From the NCBI RefSeq assembly GCF_043290135.1, contig NC_134707.1:133798319-133862318 (forward strand): 64,000 nt of DNA, in the 5' to 3' direction. The notes under the pieces are model-generated. The model did not search any database, was not told where the DNA came from, and saw only the letters and a list, made by a program, of their open reading frames with translations. This document shows positions 1-11,839 of the stretch, one piece after another. Source of the stretch: Rhipicephalus microplus (Eukaryota; Arthropoda; Arachnida; Ixodida; Ixodidae). Made by a program: the position numbers and the translations under genes. Position 1 is the first letter of the stretch. Every line of letters starts with the position of its first letter.

Positions 1-11
1 CTTTTCGACAA

Positions 12-28
12 AACACACACACACACAC

Positions 29-68
<40 letters not shown>

Positions 69-88
69 GTGTGTGTGTGTGTGTGTGA
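12..88. repeat. Palindromic compound microsatellite (CA)n-(TA)n-(TG)n
   Basis: A CA run (about 12-29) passes into a TA run (about 30-66) and then a TG run (about 68-87). The whole block is close to self-complementary and could form one hairpin. It lies 16 bases before the 5' LTR of element A. Confidence 0.95.
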
Positions 89-103
89 TATGTATACATA
101 TAT

Positions 104-224
104 TGTGGCCTTCTAGTGGGTCGCCCTTCTCATAAGAAGAGCACTTCGTGCAGAGAGTCGGTCCCCGCATTGACTGTCGCTGTCATGGATCATCAACGAG
201 TGTCCGCCTATAAACGTCTTAACA
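104..224 (+). repeat. 5' LTR of element A (internally deleted)
   Basis: It starts TGTGG and ends AACA. From 110 on it matches 5240-5359 almost base for base. Relative to the 159-bp 3' LTR it lacks about 36 bases just after the first five. The primer-binding site that follows (about 229-241, TTGGAGAGTGCTG) looks like a decayed form of the TGGTGGAGGTGC site of other elements here. Confidence 0.8.
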
Positions 225-320
225 ATTTGTTGGAGAGTGCTGAGAGTGCTGCGCCCTCCAAACATCTTTGGTTCGCATTCGATGCCCTTAGAGCTTCGAT
301 CCCGTACCGTGCCTTCTACC

Positions 321-1561
321 ATGCACCAGGACGCCGCTCAGCAAACGCTCCCTCTTACGCCGACGCCATGTCCCGGTGTCCTCCGAATCCGCGACCCTCC
401 TGTCTTCACCGGTGCGGATGGCACCGACGTCGAGGACTGGCTAGCCATGTACAAACGCGGGAGCGTCCCCAATCATTGGGACGAGGCAGCTAAACTCGGT
501 AACCTGTTTTTCTACCTCACGGGTGTGACCGGAATGTAGTACAACAACCGCGCATCTGATTTCCCTACTTGGTCCACTTTTAAGACCGCTGTCGCTGACT
601 TGTTCGGCCGTCCTGCCGTGCGTAAACTGCAAGCCGAACAGCGTTACGAGAACGAGCATAGCAGACCGGTGAGTCCTTCACAAGTTACATCGAGGACATC
701 CTTGACCTGTGCAAGAAGGTCGACCTGAACATGTCAGAGGCTGACAAAATCACGCATGTTCTAAAAGGCATCGCCGATGATGCCTTCACCATGCTCCTGG
801 CCAAGAACCCTCACACTGTGGCAGAAGTGATTACATTATGCCAAATTTACGACGAGCTGCGGCGGCAGCGCTTGATGACTCGTCGATCGCCACCACGTGA
901 TGCTGGTCTCTCGGCTTTGTCAGCAGTTCCTGACCACACAACCTTGCTCGCCGAAATAAAGTCATTCGTGCGCGAGGAAGTTGCCCGCCAGGTCTCTTTA
1001 CTGGCTTTTGCTCCACCACAACATGCTCAGCAGCCATCAAGTACACTTCTACCTCCGCTCCGCCGAGCCATTCAGCAGGAAATCGCGGAGGTCGTTTCTG
1101 AATACCACCAGCCGCCTCCTGTATCTGCGCCACTCAGCTACGCCCAAGCTGTAGCCAGGCCGCCCCCACCGATTTCTGTGACTGGCCCCTTTGGTTACAC
1201 TGAAACTATCGCCAGCCCGCAGTCCTTCGGAGATACTGTGCCGCCCATACATGCCGACGTCATCCATGTGCACCGAGCACCGCCAACTATGCAGTCATAT
1301 CAGCAGCCGCCTTGCCCATCGCGTTCTGCGACATGGATGCGACCAGCGAACTGATGGCGCACTTCTGACATTCGCCCCATCTGCTTTGCATGTGGTTGCG
1401 TCGATCACGTAGCACGCTATTGCAATCGTGTGCAGCAACCGCAGGTCGCCTCGAACTTTCCCAGCCAATCAAGCCGCTCTTATGACCAACCGACGCCTAT
1501 GTCACCATCGTCCCGCCCCGCTCCGTCTACCCGCTGTTCACCATCTCCGCGACGTCGCTAA
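321..1561 (+). pseudogene. gag: gag of element A (broken)
   Basis: Gag forms the capsid shell around the element RNA. The first ATG in frame is at 321. The capsid part reads PPVFTGADGTDVEDWL and matches gag of elements B, C and I. A TAG at 537-539 stops it. A frameshift near 660 moves reading to the frame that resumes at 731 (MSEADKITHVLKGI). A TGA at 1352-1354 is followed in the same frame by a zinc knuckle at 1382-1423 (CFACGCVDHVARYC, a proper C-X2-C-X4-H-X4-C). The frame ends with TAA at 1559-1561. At least three lesions rule out a working product. Confidence 0.85.
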
Positions 1562-1680
1562 CTGTCGCCGATGCGGCCACGTCCACTCAAGGGCTACCAG
1601 GAAAACTAGTCGTCGCAGTCCACGAGGCAAGGGCTGCGGCGCTGTCGAACTGCGGAAGCCCTCAGGAAAGCCCATCGAAC

Positions 1681-3287
1681 GTGATAGACGTACTTGTGGA
1701 TGGCGTTCCTGCATCTGCCCTTGTAGATACTGGAGCCGCCGTATCCGTCATGGACGCAAAACTTAGCCGATTACTGCGCAAAGTGACCACGCCACTCTCC
1801 GGCTCGCCCTCCGTACAGCCAGCGCCCAAAGCATTCACCCTACGGCGATGTGCACAGCCCGCCTTGTAATTCAGGACGTGATGTATGCGGTCGAATTCAT
1901 TATAATTATTTCATGCTCTCACGACGTCATCCTAGGACGGGATTTTCTCTCCCGCCATGACGCCATCATTCATTGCGCACCAGCAGAAATAGAACTCACA
2001 CAATTCTCTTCTTTGACGACGGCCGACAGTTTATCTGCTGCAAGCAAGTTACTCGTCAGCGATGGCACCCAAGTGCCTGCAAACTCGTCCGCGACGGTGT
2101 CGGTCTACTGCGCAAGCCTTTCTGACACCGCTGCACTCCTCTCGCCATCTCATCGTGTTTTCATCAGAAAAGGCTTGCTGGTTCCTTTTGCAACTGTGCA
2201 ACTCACTCACGGCAGCACCAATATTTTTGTAGTGAACTCATCCCCGTACAGCGTTACGTTGGTTCGAGGGGAGTGTCTCGGCAGCGTGGAACCCATCGAA
2301 GACGAACAAGTTAAGGATCAACCAGATGACATGCACTGCTCAAGTTCCAGTACGCTTAGTGCTGTTTTGACATCTGCTTCATCATCCGATGATGTATTCG
2401 GCCCCTCCATTCCCGACAACCTTACGCCAGGCCAGCGTTCCAAGATTCTGGGCCTGTTGGAAGAATTCCGGTCTTCTTTTGATGTCGCCGAACCTTCTCT
2501 CGGCCGCACATCCACCGTTACGCATCGCATCGACACAGTCACACAGCCACCACTGCGGCAACGTTCATATCGCGTATCTCCAACAGAACGCCATGTAATC
2601 AACGAGCATGTCGACGACATGCATCGCCGTGATGTTATTCGACCCTATAGCAGCTCTTCGGCGTCTCCTGTCGTTCTCGTCACGAAGAAGGACGGTTCTG
2701 TGCGGTTCTGTGTGGACTACCGACGCCTTAACAAGATCACTCGTAAGGACGTGTACCCACTACCGCGGGTAGATGACGCGATTGACAGCCTGCAAGGAGC
2801 AGAATTCTTTTCATCCCTCCATTTGCGGTCAGGGTACTGGCAAGTGCCTATGGCTGAGGACGCTCGACCGAAGACCGCTTTTGTCGCCCCCGACGGCTTG
2901 TACAAATTCAACGTCATGCCATTTGGGCTGTGCAATGCGCCCGCCACCTTTGAGCGCATGATGGACTCTATTCTGCATGACTTGAAACGGCACACGTGCC
3001 TGTGCTACCTCGATGACATCGTCGTTTTCGCTCCGGACTTCTCGACGCATCTTCAACGCCTACGGCATGTTTTAACGCGTCTGAGTGACGCCAGTCTGCA
3101 ACTGAACCTAAAGAAGTGCCGATTTGCAGCTCGCCAGCTGACAATACTCGGCTACGTCGTGTCTAAGGACGGAATTCTCCCTGATCCAGCTAAGCTTCGA
3201 GCCGTAGCCGAGTTCCCCAAGCCGACATCCGTCAAGGAACTGCGCAGTTTCGTAGGGCTGTGTTCCTACTTTCGGCGCTTCATTTGA
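1681..3287 (+). pseudogene. pol: Protease and reverse transcriptase part of pol, element A
   Basis: The aspartic protease carries ALVDTGAAVSVM (active-site DTG) from about 1717. A frameshift near 1850-1869 separates it from its second half (HDVILGRDFLSRHDA). The RT follows with VTKKDGSVRFCVDYRRLN, the YLDD box ([11 protein letters not shown], near 3000) and the thumb. The motif-A aspartate is lost: LHLRSGYWQ stands where relatives in this window have LDLRSGYWQ or IDLRSGYWQ. The frame ends at 3285-3287 in TGA where relatives have Arg (YFRRF-[IV]-R), as expected from CGA to TGA decay. Pol starts in the -1 frame relative to gag. Confidence 0.9.
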
Positions 3288-5164
3288 AACTTCGCGACTA
3301 TCATAGCACCGCTGACGAAGCTCCTCGGAAGTAACGGGCCTCCCCTTTCGTGGTCATCACCGTGTGACGACGCTTTCACAACGTTCCGTCGTTTGTTGAC
3401 GTCGCCTCCCATACTCCGCCAATATGACCTTACGGCCCCTACAGAGGTACACACGGATGCCAGTGGTGTCGGACTTGGCACTGTCCTTACGCAGCGCAAA
3501 CCAGGGTTCCCGGAATATGTCGTGGCGTATGCGAGTCGTACGCTTACTAAGGCCGAGACTAATTACACCGTCACCGAGAAGGAATGTTTGGCAATCGTCT
3601 GGGCCTTTACAAAGTTCCGACCTTATTTTTGTGGTCGCCCATTTGATGTCGTCACCGACCATCACGCACTATCCTGGTTGTCGTCATGAAAAGACCTCTC
3701 AGGCCGTCTCGCCTGGTGGGCACTTCGCCTGCAAAACTACGACATCCGCGTGCTGTACCGCAATGGAAGGCAACATGCTGACGCCGACGCCCTGTCACGA
3801 TCTCCCTTGCCTGACGACAATGCCCACAACTCAGCGTCTCACCTTGCCATTTCTTCCATTAGCATTCATACCATTGCTACTGAACAGCGCAAGGATAAAT
3901 GGATCACCTCACTGATAGACTTGCTGGCTGATCCATTTACTCCATCCACTCGCGCGTTGCGTCGTCAAGCCCACTATTTCGCCGTTCGCGACGACCTCCT
4001 CCACAGGCGCAATTACAACGGTGACGGCCGCCAGTGGCTACTAGTCATACCTCGCAGTATGCGCTATGATATATGCGAGTTCTTTCATTCCGATCCGCAA
4101 TGTGCGCACTCCGGGGTATCGAAGACTTACCACCGCATTCGCCAACGGTACTTTTGGTGGGGCATGTACCGCTACGTGCAGAAATTGTTTCGCTCCTGCA
4201 TAGATTGTGAGTGCCGAAAAGCTTCAACGCACCTGTCACCGGTAAGTCTGCAACCTCTACCTTGCACAGCCAGGCCCTTATGGCACGTTGGCATCGATTT
4301 GTGTGGGCCACTTCCACTGACGTCGGCTGGTAACCGCTGGGCCGTCGTCGCCGTGGAGCACCTCACGCGATACGCCGAAACGGCCGCTCTCCCCGCGGCT
4401 ACAGCGAGCGATGTGGCCTCCCTTCTGTTCCAACGACTCATTTCGCGACATGGTCCACCCCAAGAACTGCTCAGTGACCGAGGCCGCGTCTTCTTGTCTG
4501 AAGTCGTTGAAGCCATTCTTAAAGAGTGCAACGTTGTTCACCGCAAAACTGCTGCTTACCACCAGCAGACGAATGGCCTCACCGAACGCTTCAACCGTAC
4601 GCTCGGCGACATGCTCTCCAAGTACGTCGCCGCCGATCCCACAAATTGGGATTCCATTTTACCCTTCATCACCTACGCATATAATACCGCCCCTCAGAGC
4701 ACCACTGGCTTTTCACCTTTCTTTTTATTATATAGAAGGCACCCGTCGCACACCATTGATACGATACTTCCGTACAAGCCAGATCCGCCTGAGTGGGCGC
4801 CTATTTCTGCTACAGCCAAGAGTGTCGAGAGCTTGCTGAAGAGTGTCGAGAGCTTGCAAAGACCTTTACTGCGCACGTTCAAGAGCGGCAAAAAAGCATT
4901 CGCGCTGACGCCAGCACTACTGCGCCCACGTTCCTCCCTGGAGCGCTCGTCTGGCTTTCGATCCCTACCACTGCAACTGGCCTACCTTCAAAACTATTGC
5001 CCAAATACGAAGGCCCCTACCGTGTCGTCAAACACACTTCCCCTGTCAACTACTTGATTGAACCAATCGAACCATCTTCGAACATGCGCCATCGAGGACG
5101 CGACATTGTTAAAGTGGAGCGCCTCAAGACCTACCATGACCCGCTCATTGTAACCACCTGTTAA
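3288..5164 (+). pseudogene. pol: RNase H and integrase part of pol, element A
   Basis: RNase H reads [10 protein letters not shown] and TDHHALSWL (3393-3689), then frameshifts near 3690. Integrase resumes in the frame covering 3750-5057. It has the zinc-binding HHCC region and a complete D,D,E set: GIDLCGPLP, LLSDRGRVF and NGLTERFNRT. A 21-bp tandem duplication (GAGTGTCGAGAGCTTGCTGA, about 4821-4862) lies near the point where the frame changes to that covering 4793-5164. That last frame contains the GPY/F domain (YEGPYRVVKH). The TAA at 5162-5164 precedes the polypurine tract. Confidence 0.88.
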
Positions 5165-5188
5165 GTCGCCAGGCGGCTCCCTTTTCGT

Positions 5189-5460
<272 letters not shown>

Positions 5461-5576
5461 TAGAGGCGCTTTCACATAACAACTGTTTATTCTACCCCGA
5501 GGCATATAGATGGGGCTCCCGTCGAAACGTCGGCAGATTAAACAGTTGTTATGTGAAAGCGCATCTACTTTCATAT
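5461..5576. repeat. Foldback sequence with a degenerate hammerhead-like centre
   Basis: Arms of about 34 bases (about 5461-5495 and 5541-5576, sharing GCGCTTTCACATAACAACTG) are inverted with about two mismatches. The loop holds GGGGCTCCC followed by GTCGAAACGTCGG. The GAAAC part resembles the 3' half of the hammerhead-like motifs elsewhere in this window, but CTGANGA is not intact. It lies between two (TA)n arrays and is probably a Penelope-type terminal remnant. Confidence 0.6.
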
Positions 5577-5618
5577 TTATAACCTTGTGGCAACCGAAGT
5601 TATTTTTTTGCAGATAAG

Positions 5619-5620
<2 letters not shown>

Positions 5621-5688
<68 letters not shown>
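5621..5688. repeat. (TA)n array
   Basis: About 34 TA units lie between the foldback sequence and the small LTR element. Confidence 0.97.
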
Positions 5689-5689
<1 letters not shown>

Positions 5690-6076
5690 ACGCGTGTCTA
5701 CATGTGGACGAAAACAATGATGGGTGATTGAGTGGATACGAGGTAGTGGGCCTCTAGCTTCACTCGAGACCGAAGAAGGCGATTTTGTGGCTCAGCTGTT
5801 GAAAACACGCTGCTTGCGTTGCCTCAAGGTTTACCTCTGTTTTATTCGCGTTGTACCGCGACACTGGTGGAGGAGCTGGGCCGCAACCCTGTCTGATGCT
5901 CCACACGCCCACTGGGAGCCGTTCATCGAGTCCAGAATTATTGTCACCGGTAACAGCTTCGGTACATCACTCCAGTCGACTGTTGCGAGGCCTCGCGCCA
6001 GAGCTTACTCACTCACCGGAACCTCCTAGGCTTACTCACTCGCCGGTACCTCTGTTTTATTCGCGTTGTACAGCGG

Positions 6077-6077
<1 letters not shown>
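5689..6077 (+). mobile_element. Internally deleted mini LTR element (TRIM-like)
   Basis: An LTR-like stretch ends at about 5863 in CTCTGTTTTATTCGCGTTGT plus ACCGCGACA. A primer-binding-like site follows (5865, TGGTGGAGGAGCTGG), comparable with TGGTGGAGGTGC in elements C, F and I. About 180 bases later (6045-6077) the same LTR end returns, with a few changes. This looks like a Gypsy element reduced to LTR, leader and partial second LTR. No coding capacity remains. Both ends touch (TA)n. Confidence 0.5.

Positions 6078-6157
<80 letters not shown>
6078..6157. repeat. (TA)n array, interrupted
   Basis: A TA run with a single GAT interruption near 6117. Confidence 0.95.
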
Positions 6158-6159
<2 letters not shown>

Positions 6160-8164
6160 GAAATGCTTCGTCGCAGCTAGAACCAGTGCTTTGTATACGT
6201 TAAAAAACGACTGATTAACGTGCGAAAATGTCTAATAAGTACAACGCTTCGACAGAATGGCATGCCTTTTTCAGGCAATAGAGGGCACAGGCGAACAGGT
6301 CAGAACGCATTTCTTAAATGGATGAGTACAATGGGGGCCCCCAACACGTGCGTAAGTATTATCGTCATAGATATAGCATAAATTAAGTCACTCTCGATGA
6401 ACATAGACACTCATGAGATATGCATGATTATGACCGCCCCCCTGATTTCTGTGAGCAAGGCACACTGTTTACCTACGAAGGGTGGACTACACACAGGTAC
6501 ACGCTTACTTGCGTACACAATAATGCTGTAAGGAAAAAAGTTAATTAAAAAAGAATTCAGAAAAAAATGTTACGCTGTCACTGCGGTGCATTTGTGTAAT
6601 GGGCAAGGTGTGCCCGGACGCGTCATAAAGGACTGGTGGAATTGTGGAGTGAAATTTCACTAGTGTAACCGTTATCATTCTTTATAGTTTTAAATTGTTA
6701 CTTTCATTTTCCTGTTGGCGCACTCTTGTTACCGTTGGCACCCTTCATTTGTTATGCGCGATCACTACTTACTTCAATTGTTTTTATACTCTATACTTCA
6801 ACGTTTTTTTTTCTTATCGGCCTACCCAAGTTACCATTAGCACACTTCTTTTCTTGTACACGTTTACTGCTCCACTGTTCTTGCTTACCTGCTTGTTTTG
6901 TTAGTTTACACCGGTTTGTGTTAGCCTTTTCAATTGTTCTTTAACTTCATTTGTTGTACACCTCCTCTGTTCATTTGCGCCACTGTTGTTCTTTTACCAC
7001 AATTTTAGTTAGTCTTTATGGCGCGTCTTGGCGCACGTTGCTCATTGTGCAAGTTCGCCGCAGTGACAGATTAATAATTTGTTTGGCCGAATTTGTTTTC
7101 TATTGAATTCTTTCCATAGGTGAGTTCTCGTGTCCACTAGTAAGCCTCTTCCCGCTCATAGCCCACTCTTTCCAGTTAAGAACTGTGTCTTGCTCCTAAA
7201 AAAGATTCATAAAGTCATAACTATATCGCATACGTGCCTATGTTTGTGAATTGTGACATAATATATGCTATATCAATCATGATATTACGTAAACATCTGG
7301 GGGGGGGGGGGGCGCCCTACTTATGTATTTAAAGGATTCGTGACATGGCCACTCATCTATAGATGGTTTTTGGCAAAAAAAAGAGTGTCAAGCATGCTCG
7401 TACACGTGTACAAACTGAACTCTAAAAGATTATTTCAGTCCGAAGAAAGGCGTTGAAGCCTTCGGCTGTAAACTACGCCCAGCACCAGCAACCGCCATTT
7501 AGTCATGGCATGCGTGACGTCACAAGCTAAAGGAGCAGTGCCCTCGTCTGTTACCAAGAAGCACCTTCCGCACAAGCTCAGTGTTGCTTGCGCGTCGTGC
7601 GCACATACCAGTGGGTTGCAAGTGTAGCGGTGTGTTACCGGTACCATCACCCTATGCGGCGACGATGTCCTGTACGTTGCGCATTTTGATCTCGACTTCA
7701 TCGCCACCAGCTGAAGCGACGAAGAAAGCGACGAAAAGAACCATGATGCCAATCACCTCTCTGCTGTGGCAGACATTCCAGACGGCTTTCCACAATGATA
7801 AGTAGCTGTATGTCAAGCGTGTATGGTTGAAAATGGAGCTTGCGATACGGGGCTCCGTCGACGCTGCATTCTCGAGCAAGTGTTGCTTAGCGCCGTGGCA
7901 TTGGCAAAGCATGCAGATTTTTATTTTGTTTTTGACTAGCATACGTGCGTGCACGACTTACCGTTATAAACATGATCAGTGGTCGTAGCAACGCTGCCCG
8001 TTGAGACTGTAATTTTTCAATAGGTTATTGCATTCCGCACAAGTAAATGAAAGCTGAACCAAGCAGCCTGTTATTGCGGGTCTCGAGTTATTCACGATAT
8101 ACGTTTAGGGCTACTCTTTGCTTGAACTCTGTCGATTGCAGTCGGTTCTGGTGAAAAAAAATGG
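6158..8164. other. Non-coding stretch with no recognised gene
   Basis: No reading frame here resembles a protein family that I know. Minor features are a run of 14 G (7299-7312) and T-rich sequence at about 6690-7010 with loosely repeated TTACC-TTAGCAC-type words. Near 6244-6276 the minus strand reads CCTGAAAAAGGCATGCC then GTCGAAGCG, possibly a decayed copy of the Penelope-associated motif. Confidence 0.6.
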
Positions 8165-8668
8165 CAGCATATCCACGGAGTGAATGATGTAGAGTGGGGC
8201 GAAGCATTCGTTCGTCCATTCGTTCTTGCTTCCGTTCGTCCATGCGTCCGTCTGTGTGACCATTCGTGCGTCTATCCGCCCGACTGTGCGTGCGTCGTTT
8301 CGTGCGTCCGTCTCTGCGTTCGTCCATGCATCTGCCCCTGCGTCCGTTCATGCATCCGTCCATGCACCTGTCTGTGTGTCCGTTCGTCCATCTATTCAAC
8401 ACTCCAAGTACCACCATCTCGCATCTTTTCATCCCTTTCTTGTCAGATAGTGCTCAATGTACATGCCAATGGCTGCTAATGGGGAATGAAAGACATGATC
8501 ATTCGGCTTTTAGTTAATGCGCACGCCGCAAACTTTTTATTGTTCAACAAAGCACAGGAGAAATTTCTCACCGGCACAACCTTGCAGGTCATGTTGTAAC
8601 ACTCGTTACACACTACTACTACGACTACGAGGGACGAACGGGTGCCGCTTTAAGAAGCTTCGCCCCTA
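8165..8668. repeat. Repeat bounded by inverted GGGGCGAAGC ends, with an internal minisatellite
   Basis: GTGGGGCGAAGC near 8195 is matched in inverse by GCTTCGCCCCT near 8656-8667. A CGTTCGTCC-type word also recurs inverted next to each end. The interior (about 8205-8400) is a degenerate array of GTCC, GTTC, ATCC and CGTC tetranucleotides. That array explains the open frames there, which are low-complexity and not genes. It could be a non-autonomous DNA element. A target duplication is not clear. Confidence 0.5.
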
Positions 8669-8743
8669 AAAGCAAGTGTGACGCTCAAAAATGGTGATGC
8701 ACGCGAGGAGTTTCAAGAAATATTCATCCGTCGTGGCAAGCGA

Positions 8744-9000
8744 CATGTGCATTGTACAGTACTTGCGGATTGAAACTAGACACTCGTAGCGCGTGGCCGC
8801 CGGTGCATGTGCCACCGCTCGTAGGTGCTGGCGGAAGCAGGATGTGGCGTTGTGGTATAGTGTGAGGGCTAGAACAGCTACTGAGCAGGCTTACCCCTTC
8901 CCGTCGCTGAATAATTCGCATTTATTTCACAAAGTGAACACTGCCAGCGTGACGCTGCGAAATTCACGAGCTTTTGCATGCATGCGGCCCGAATAGTACC
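8744..9000 (+). repeat. Dispersed repeat, copy 1
   Basis: It matches the reverse complement of 9640-9895 over most of its length. Shared words are TGTACAGTACT, ATTGAAAC, CATGTGCC-CCGCTCG, TGGTATAG and ACACTGCCAG. The family is not recognised. No conserved frame is shared by the two copies. Confidence 0.6.
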
Positions 9001-9639
9001 GACGGTGCAAACCATTTATATTATAGCACAAGCAGACGACGCTCTCGATCGGTGCCCTTCAACGATAGGGCACGTAGGCTTCACAAGTAAGAAATTAGAT
9101 AGCGCTAAGATGTCGCGCCTGAAATGCGCTCGTAGACATAATAAATAGCTGCACAAAAGCAGATAAAGTTTGTAAAGTGTTTTTTTTCACGACGAAAAAG
9201 AAAAGCACCAGCCACGGGCCAGTTTCCGTGCAGCATCGAAACAATGACTTTGTATTTTGTTGTTTCACCCCGAGCAGCGAATAGTCTGGCTGTGCTACGT
9301 GGCCAGCATTTGTAGAGCTGTCGGTCACGAAAGAACGAGCGATTGTCTGTGTTTTTTATTCAACAATAGGCTACAGTTTGCACTAACGACACTAATAAAT
9401 GATAATATTTCCATGTTGCATGAAGGCAAGCATGCCAGTAATTTTTTTTTCTTGTCGAGGCAGAAACCCCGAAATAAGCTTTCCGTGCTTTTGTGCACAA
9501 GTTTATCAAGTCTACGAACGCACACAAGACGCAATCTCCTAACTGAATTATCTGTCTTACTTGATCAGCATGCGTACCTCCTCGCCTAAGCTTGAAGAAG
9601 GAGAGGGTTGTCAGCTGGCGCGGCAATAAAAGTGGTGCG
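9001..9639. other. Spacer between inverted repeat copies
   Basis: A/T-rich non-coding sequence. The frames here have no recognisable domains. Confidence 0.55.
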
Positions 9640-9895
9640 CAATGGCGAGCCAGTTCAGTCGACATGCGAATGTGCGTGAGCCTTGAAGCACCACTCTGGC
9701 AGTGTACACATGGGGAACTACAGGCCGATAATTTGGCGACCAGAAGAAGTAATCTGTGTCCGTAGGTGTTCTTCCCCCTCGCTCTATACCATAATGCATC
9801 ACATTGGTTCTACGTGCACCCACGAGCGGCGGCACATGTACCGAAAGCCACACTCTCCGAATGCCCTGTTTCAATTCGTGAGTACTGTACATTCA
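9640..9895 (-). repeat. Dispersed repeat, copy 2 (inverted)
   Basis: The reverse complement is homologous to 8744-9000, with many substitutions. The two copies are old insertions of the same unnamed family, or the arms of an old inverted duplication. Confidence 0.6.
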
Positions 9896-10230
9896 CAGGA
9901 CAATTTTTGGTCTCAGAAGTTTCTTGTTGCAAGTACCATAGCTATTTGGATGACGCGGTTGCATTGTTTCAACTCCTGGAAGTCATTCAGTGGAAAGTTC
10001 AACAACGCTGATAAAGTTGAATGGCAAGCACAGCTGACCACAGAACGCGATCATCCTTCGGAATGCAGACCATGCAGCAGCTTGCCTAGCAAGTGGTTCG
10101 TGACATCACAGCTAGCGATCCTGCCAGTGTTTCCCGACTTTCAGGCTCCTCGCTTGTTTATAAAAACATTCGTTTATCAATTAAAGGCTCGAGCAAACTG
10201 ACGCAAATTTTCATAGTTTCTAATTTGAAC
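9896..10230. other. Flank of element B
   Basis: Nothing recognisable, apart from GAAC at 10227-10230, one copy of the target duplication of element B. Confidence 0.6.
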
Positions 10231-10374
10231 CGTGAAGAGGTTTATTAGTCGTTAACGACAACGGCAAGACAGCGTGATGAACCCTCCAGCAGAAACCGGC
10301 ACAGCAGCCGACTGAAGCACGAGCCGAGAAAGCCGGGCGTTGGCGATGCTGCTCGATACAGGCACATCTTCACA
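10231..10374 (-). repeat. 3' LTR of element B
   Basis: 144 bp. It matches 15341-15490 with scattered substitutions and lacks a few CTT units. The terminal CA has decayed to CG on the minus strand (CGTGAAGAGG on the plus strand). Confidence 0.85.
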
Positions 10375-10513
10375 ATCGCCCCCGCTGAAAAAGAAGCCAT
10401 CCTGGTGACTTAAGGAGTTTCAAGCAGTGGCTCATGGTACGGTTTCAGTCGGGAAACATGGACGATATCACGTGCACGCCGGCGCATGTCGTACTATCGG
10501 GAAACTGGTTCAA

Positions 10514-11660
10514 TTAGGAAATTAACCGAAGAGGTTTTCTCCGAAATGGTGTAAGGCCCCTCGTACCGGGGGAGAAGTCTTGAGGAGAGTCCCGGAGTTT
10601 GGTATGGGATGGCGAGCCACACAAGAAATCCTGGGGTATAGCTGGGATCTCAAAGGGCGCTGCCATGGTGTTCTTTCTGGCGTTGCTGCTCTTCCGAGGT
10701 GAACGTATGGGCGAGCTGGCAGCACTATTTGGCTTGTCAAGCAGCATCGGAGATAGGTGGACACTCGGAAGCATCAGGACGGTAGGGAAGTAGGGTATCA
10801 ATTGTATGGGAAGGCTCGTGTCGGTAAAAAAGAAAGAAGGGTAAGAATCCTGTGGTGGTTTGTATTGCGGTGTTATATGGAAACGTGACGTATAGAAGAC
10901 CACGGTCCAAATTCTTATGATCAGATGCCACGTACATTAAGCGCATATCATCCAGCGTGTGGTTAAACCATTGCATTAGCCCGTCAGTCTGCGGGTGGTA
11001 TGCTGTCGTTTTCCGATGAATGACGTGGCATTCCGAAAGCAGAGTTTCGCCGACCTCGCAGAGGAAAGCGCGGCCTCTGTCACTAAGGAGTTCTCGAGGG
11101 GCACCATGTCGAAGGATAAAGCGTTTTACAATGAAAGAGGCGACATCCTGAGCTGTAGCGCTCAACAAAGCAGCTGTTTTGGCGCAGCGTGTCAGGTGGT
11201 CAACCACCACTATAATCCGCCGATCGCTATCTGGTCTCAATGAAAGGGGGCTGTAGAGATCAACGCCGACGCGATCAAATGGCTTGGCAGGGCATGGAAG
11301 TGGCTGCAATGCGCCAGTCGCACGTGGCGGTATTATTTTCACCGCTGGCAGTCAGGACAGCACTGCACAAATTTGCGTACAGAATTGCACATGCCGCGCC
11401 AGTAATAGTGATGTCGAAGGCGTTCATATGTTTTGAACACCCCGGCGTGGCCACATTGCCGATAGTCGTGAAGAGAGGCGCATTCTTGCGATCGTAAAGT
11501 TCGTGGCATGCCCAGTAGCCACCGGCAGCCATCGGGAGTGTAGTTGCGTCGATGAATAAGTTGATCGCAGATGGCGAAATGGAAAGCTAGACGTAGGAGG
11601 GATCGAGATACTGGAAGGTTGGGCGTGCCAGATAAATATTCGATAAGAGAGGCGATCCAC
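10514..11660 (-). pseudogene. pol: Integrase of element B (broken)
   Basis: The zinc-binding region is spread over frames between 11660 and 11275. The catalytic core is at 11342-10737: VGVDLYSPLS, LLSDRGRAF and GLMQWFNHTL. The third catalytic residue (Glu in NGLTERFNRT of element A) is replaced by Gln. A further frame (10903-10514) holds remains of the C-terminal domain. Frameshifts separate the pieces, so this integrase cannot be active. Confidence 0.85.
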
Positions 11661-11839
11661 GGGTCACGACGTTGTTTGGTGGCAATCTAGTCGATATTTA
11701 GCGACGACAACGTCTGCAGGCTAGTGTTTCTGCACGTCGGATCAGGTGTTCAAGGTGAGCGGGACAGAGCATCAGCCTCAGAGTGTTTGCGTCCGCAGCA
11801 GTATACGACGCGAATGTCGTACTCCTGGATGTGGAGTAC

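Noticed and set aside
7299..7312. G-quadruplex regulatory element
   Set aside because: A single run of 14 G has no gene next to it, and no function can be argued from sequence.
8180..8517. Overlapping open frames in several phases
   Set aside because: They are translations of a tetranucleotide-type minisatellite (Arg/Pro/Val/Cys-rich low complexity) with no domain.
9683..10201. A 172-codon frame on the plus strand as a gene
   Set aside because: It crosses the end of a dispersed repeat, has no recognisable domain and no consistent composition; probably a chance frame.
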